64,000 bases of DNA from Sarcocystis neurona (taxonomy: Eukaryota > Apicomplexa > Conoidasida > Eucoccidiorida > Sarcocystidae). The stretch spans positions 1,474,245-1,538,244 of the forward strand of contig KL647288.1 in the NCBI GenBank assembly GCA_000727475.1. Reading direction: 5' to 3'. Below are positions 63,714 through 64,000 of this stretch, piece after piece (position 1 is the stretch's first letter; the number at the start of each line of letters is the position of its first letter). Under the pieces are notes generated by a model that made no database searches, had not been told where the DNA came from, and worked only from the letters and a program-made list of their open reading frames with translations. A program made the position numbers and the translations under genes.

Positions 63714-63953
63714 GCAGCGTTTGCCTCCGTACACCGACTTGGAGTAAAACGGATGTGCAATGCAAGCGGAACTGTCTCTTGCTGCGGCTGTTCGTGCATG
63801 AATGATACGCAGACGCTGCACTGCAGATGGCTTCCACTTTTTGCTGCAGCACCATCTACACATAGGCAAGCCTATTTCTTGTGCGGTGGTGCTGCCGCTG
63901 CACATCGCGGTCACACACATACACAGCAGCTCTTCACTTGCCGCCGCCTTCAT
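63714..63953 (-). CDS. First exon of a minus-strand gene
   Basis: ATG at 63953 opens 80 codons on the minus strand, ending CGCTGC followed by GTAAGT, a consensus donor (phase 0). The peptide is non-repetitive (KAAASEELLCMCVTAMC, SKKWKPSAVQRLRIIH, FYSKSVYGGKRC). The unspliced frame continues to 63492 with Ala/Glu-rich sequence, so an intronless reading is possible. Downstream exons are not resolved. No family recognised. Confidence 0.42.
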
Positions 63954-64000
63954 TTGATGGAGATCCCGCCCAATATACCAATGGCATGCATAGCTCTCGA

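Noticed and set aside
1..64000. tRNA, rRNA, telomere repeats and retroelement long terminal repeats
   Set aside because: I looked by eye for B-box-like GGTTCGA-CC, rRNA cores, TTTAGGG arrays and long direct terminal repeats and saw none convincing; tRNAscan-SE and Infernal were not available.

Overview
The window looks like nuclear DNA of a coccidian apicomplexan, most probably Eimeria. The evidence is CAG/CTG trinucleotide runs in nearly every gene (read as Gln, Ala, Ser or, on the other strand, Leu, Cys, Ala), genes split by short and medium introns, introns and intergenic stretches made of alternating purine-pyrimidine sequence (TACGTGTATAC-like, TATATA, GTGTGT), and two plastid-type proteins that would suit an apicoplast. 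I cannot name the species. There are no operons, rRNA, recognisable tRNA, CRISPR arrays or intact transposons. A 662-base run of N (47376-48037) lies inside a CTG array and marks an assembly gap.

Long open frames are weak evidence here because CAG/CTG runs carry no stop codon in any of the six frames. Many stretches therefore read as plausible protein on both strands. I gave weight to frame length, non-repetitive coding-like sequence, splice sites whose phases agree, and above all recognisable folds. Most single-exon calls should be read as candidates.

Layout. 1-160: C-terminus of a gene entering from the left. 539-3334 (+): long Gln-rich coiled-coil protein. 4.1-5.7 kb: small exon candidates, including a pair of related exons in inverted orientation. 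6.4-7.1 kb (+): small spliced candidate. 7.8-14.4 kb (+): multi-exon coiled-coil protein with several phase-consistent junctions. 16.8-19.8 kb (-): 1007-codon Ala/Gln-rich frame. 19.8-25.6 kb: unresolved exons, then a repeat-poor island. 25.6-26.9 kb (-): two-part candidate. 28.6-32.0 kb (+): Ala/Ser-rich protein with C-terminal hydrophobic segments. 32.0-32.8 kb: minisatellite. 33.3-34.8 kb and 35.7-36.3 kb (+): spliced candidates. 37.1-38.6 kb: strand unclear. 39.98-43.59 kb (-): ClpP-family protein without catalytic residues (ClpR-like), recovered by joining four exons. 44.2-46.3 kb (-): Gln-rich frame. 48.3-51.5 kb: three + strand candidates. 52.8-58.8 kb (+): a 1792-codon frame spliced to a Cys/Tyr-rich repeat exon. 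59.0-61.8 kb (+): YGGT/YlmG-family membrane protein. 61.8-64.0 kb: mixed small candidates, including the start of a minus-strand gene.

The two best identifications, ClpR-like and YGGT, belong to families found in plastids and cyanobacteria. Here both may act in the apicoplast: ClpR in the non-catalytic part of a Clp protease ring, YGGT as an inner-membrane protein linked to organelle division or complex assembly. Their closeness is probably accidental.
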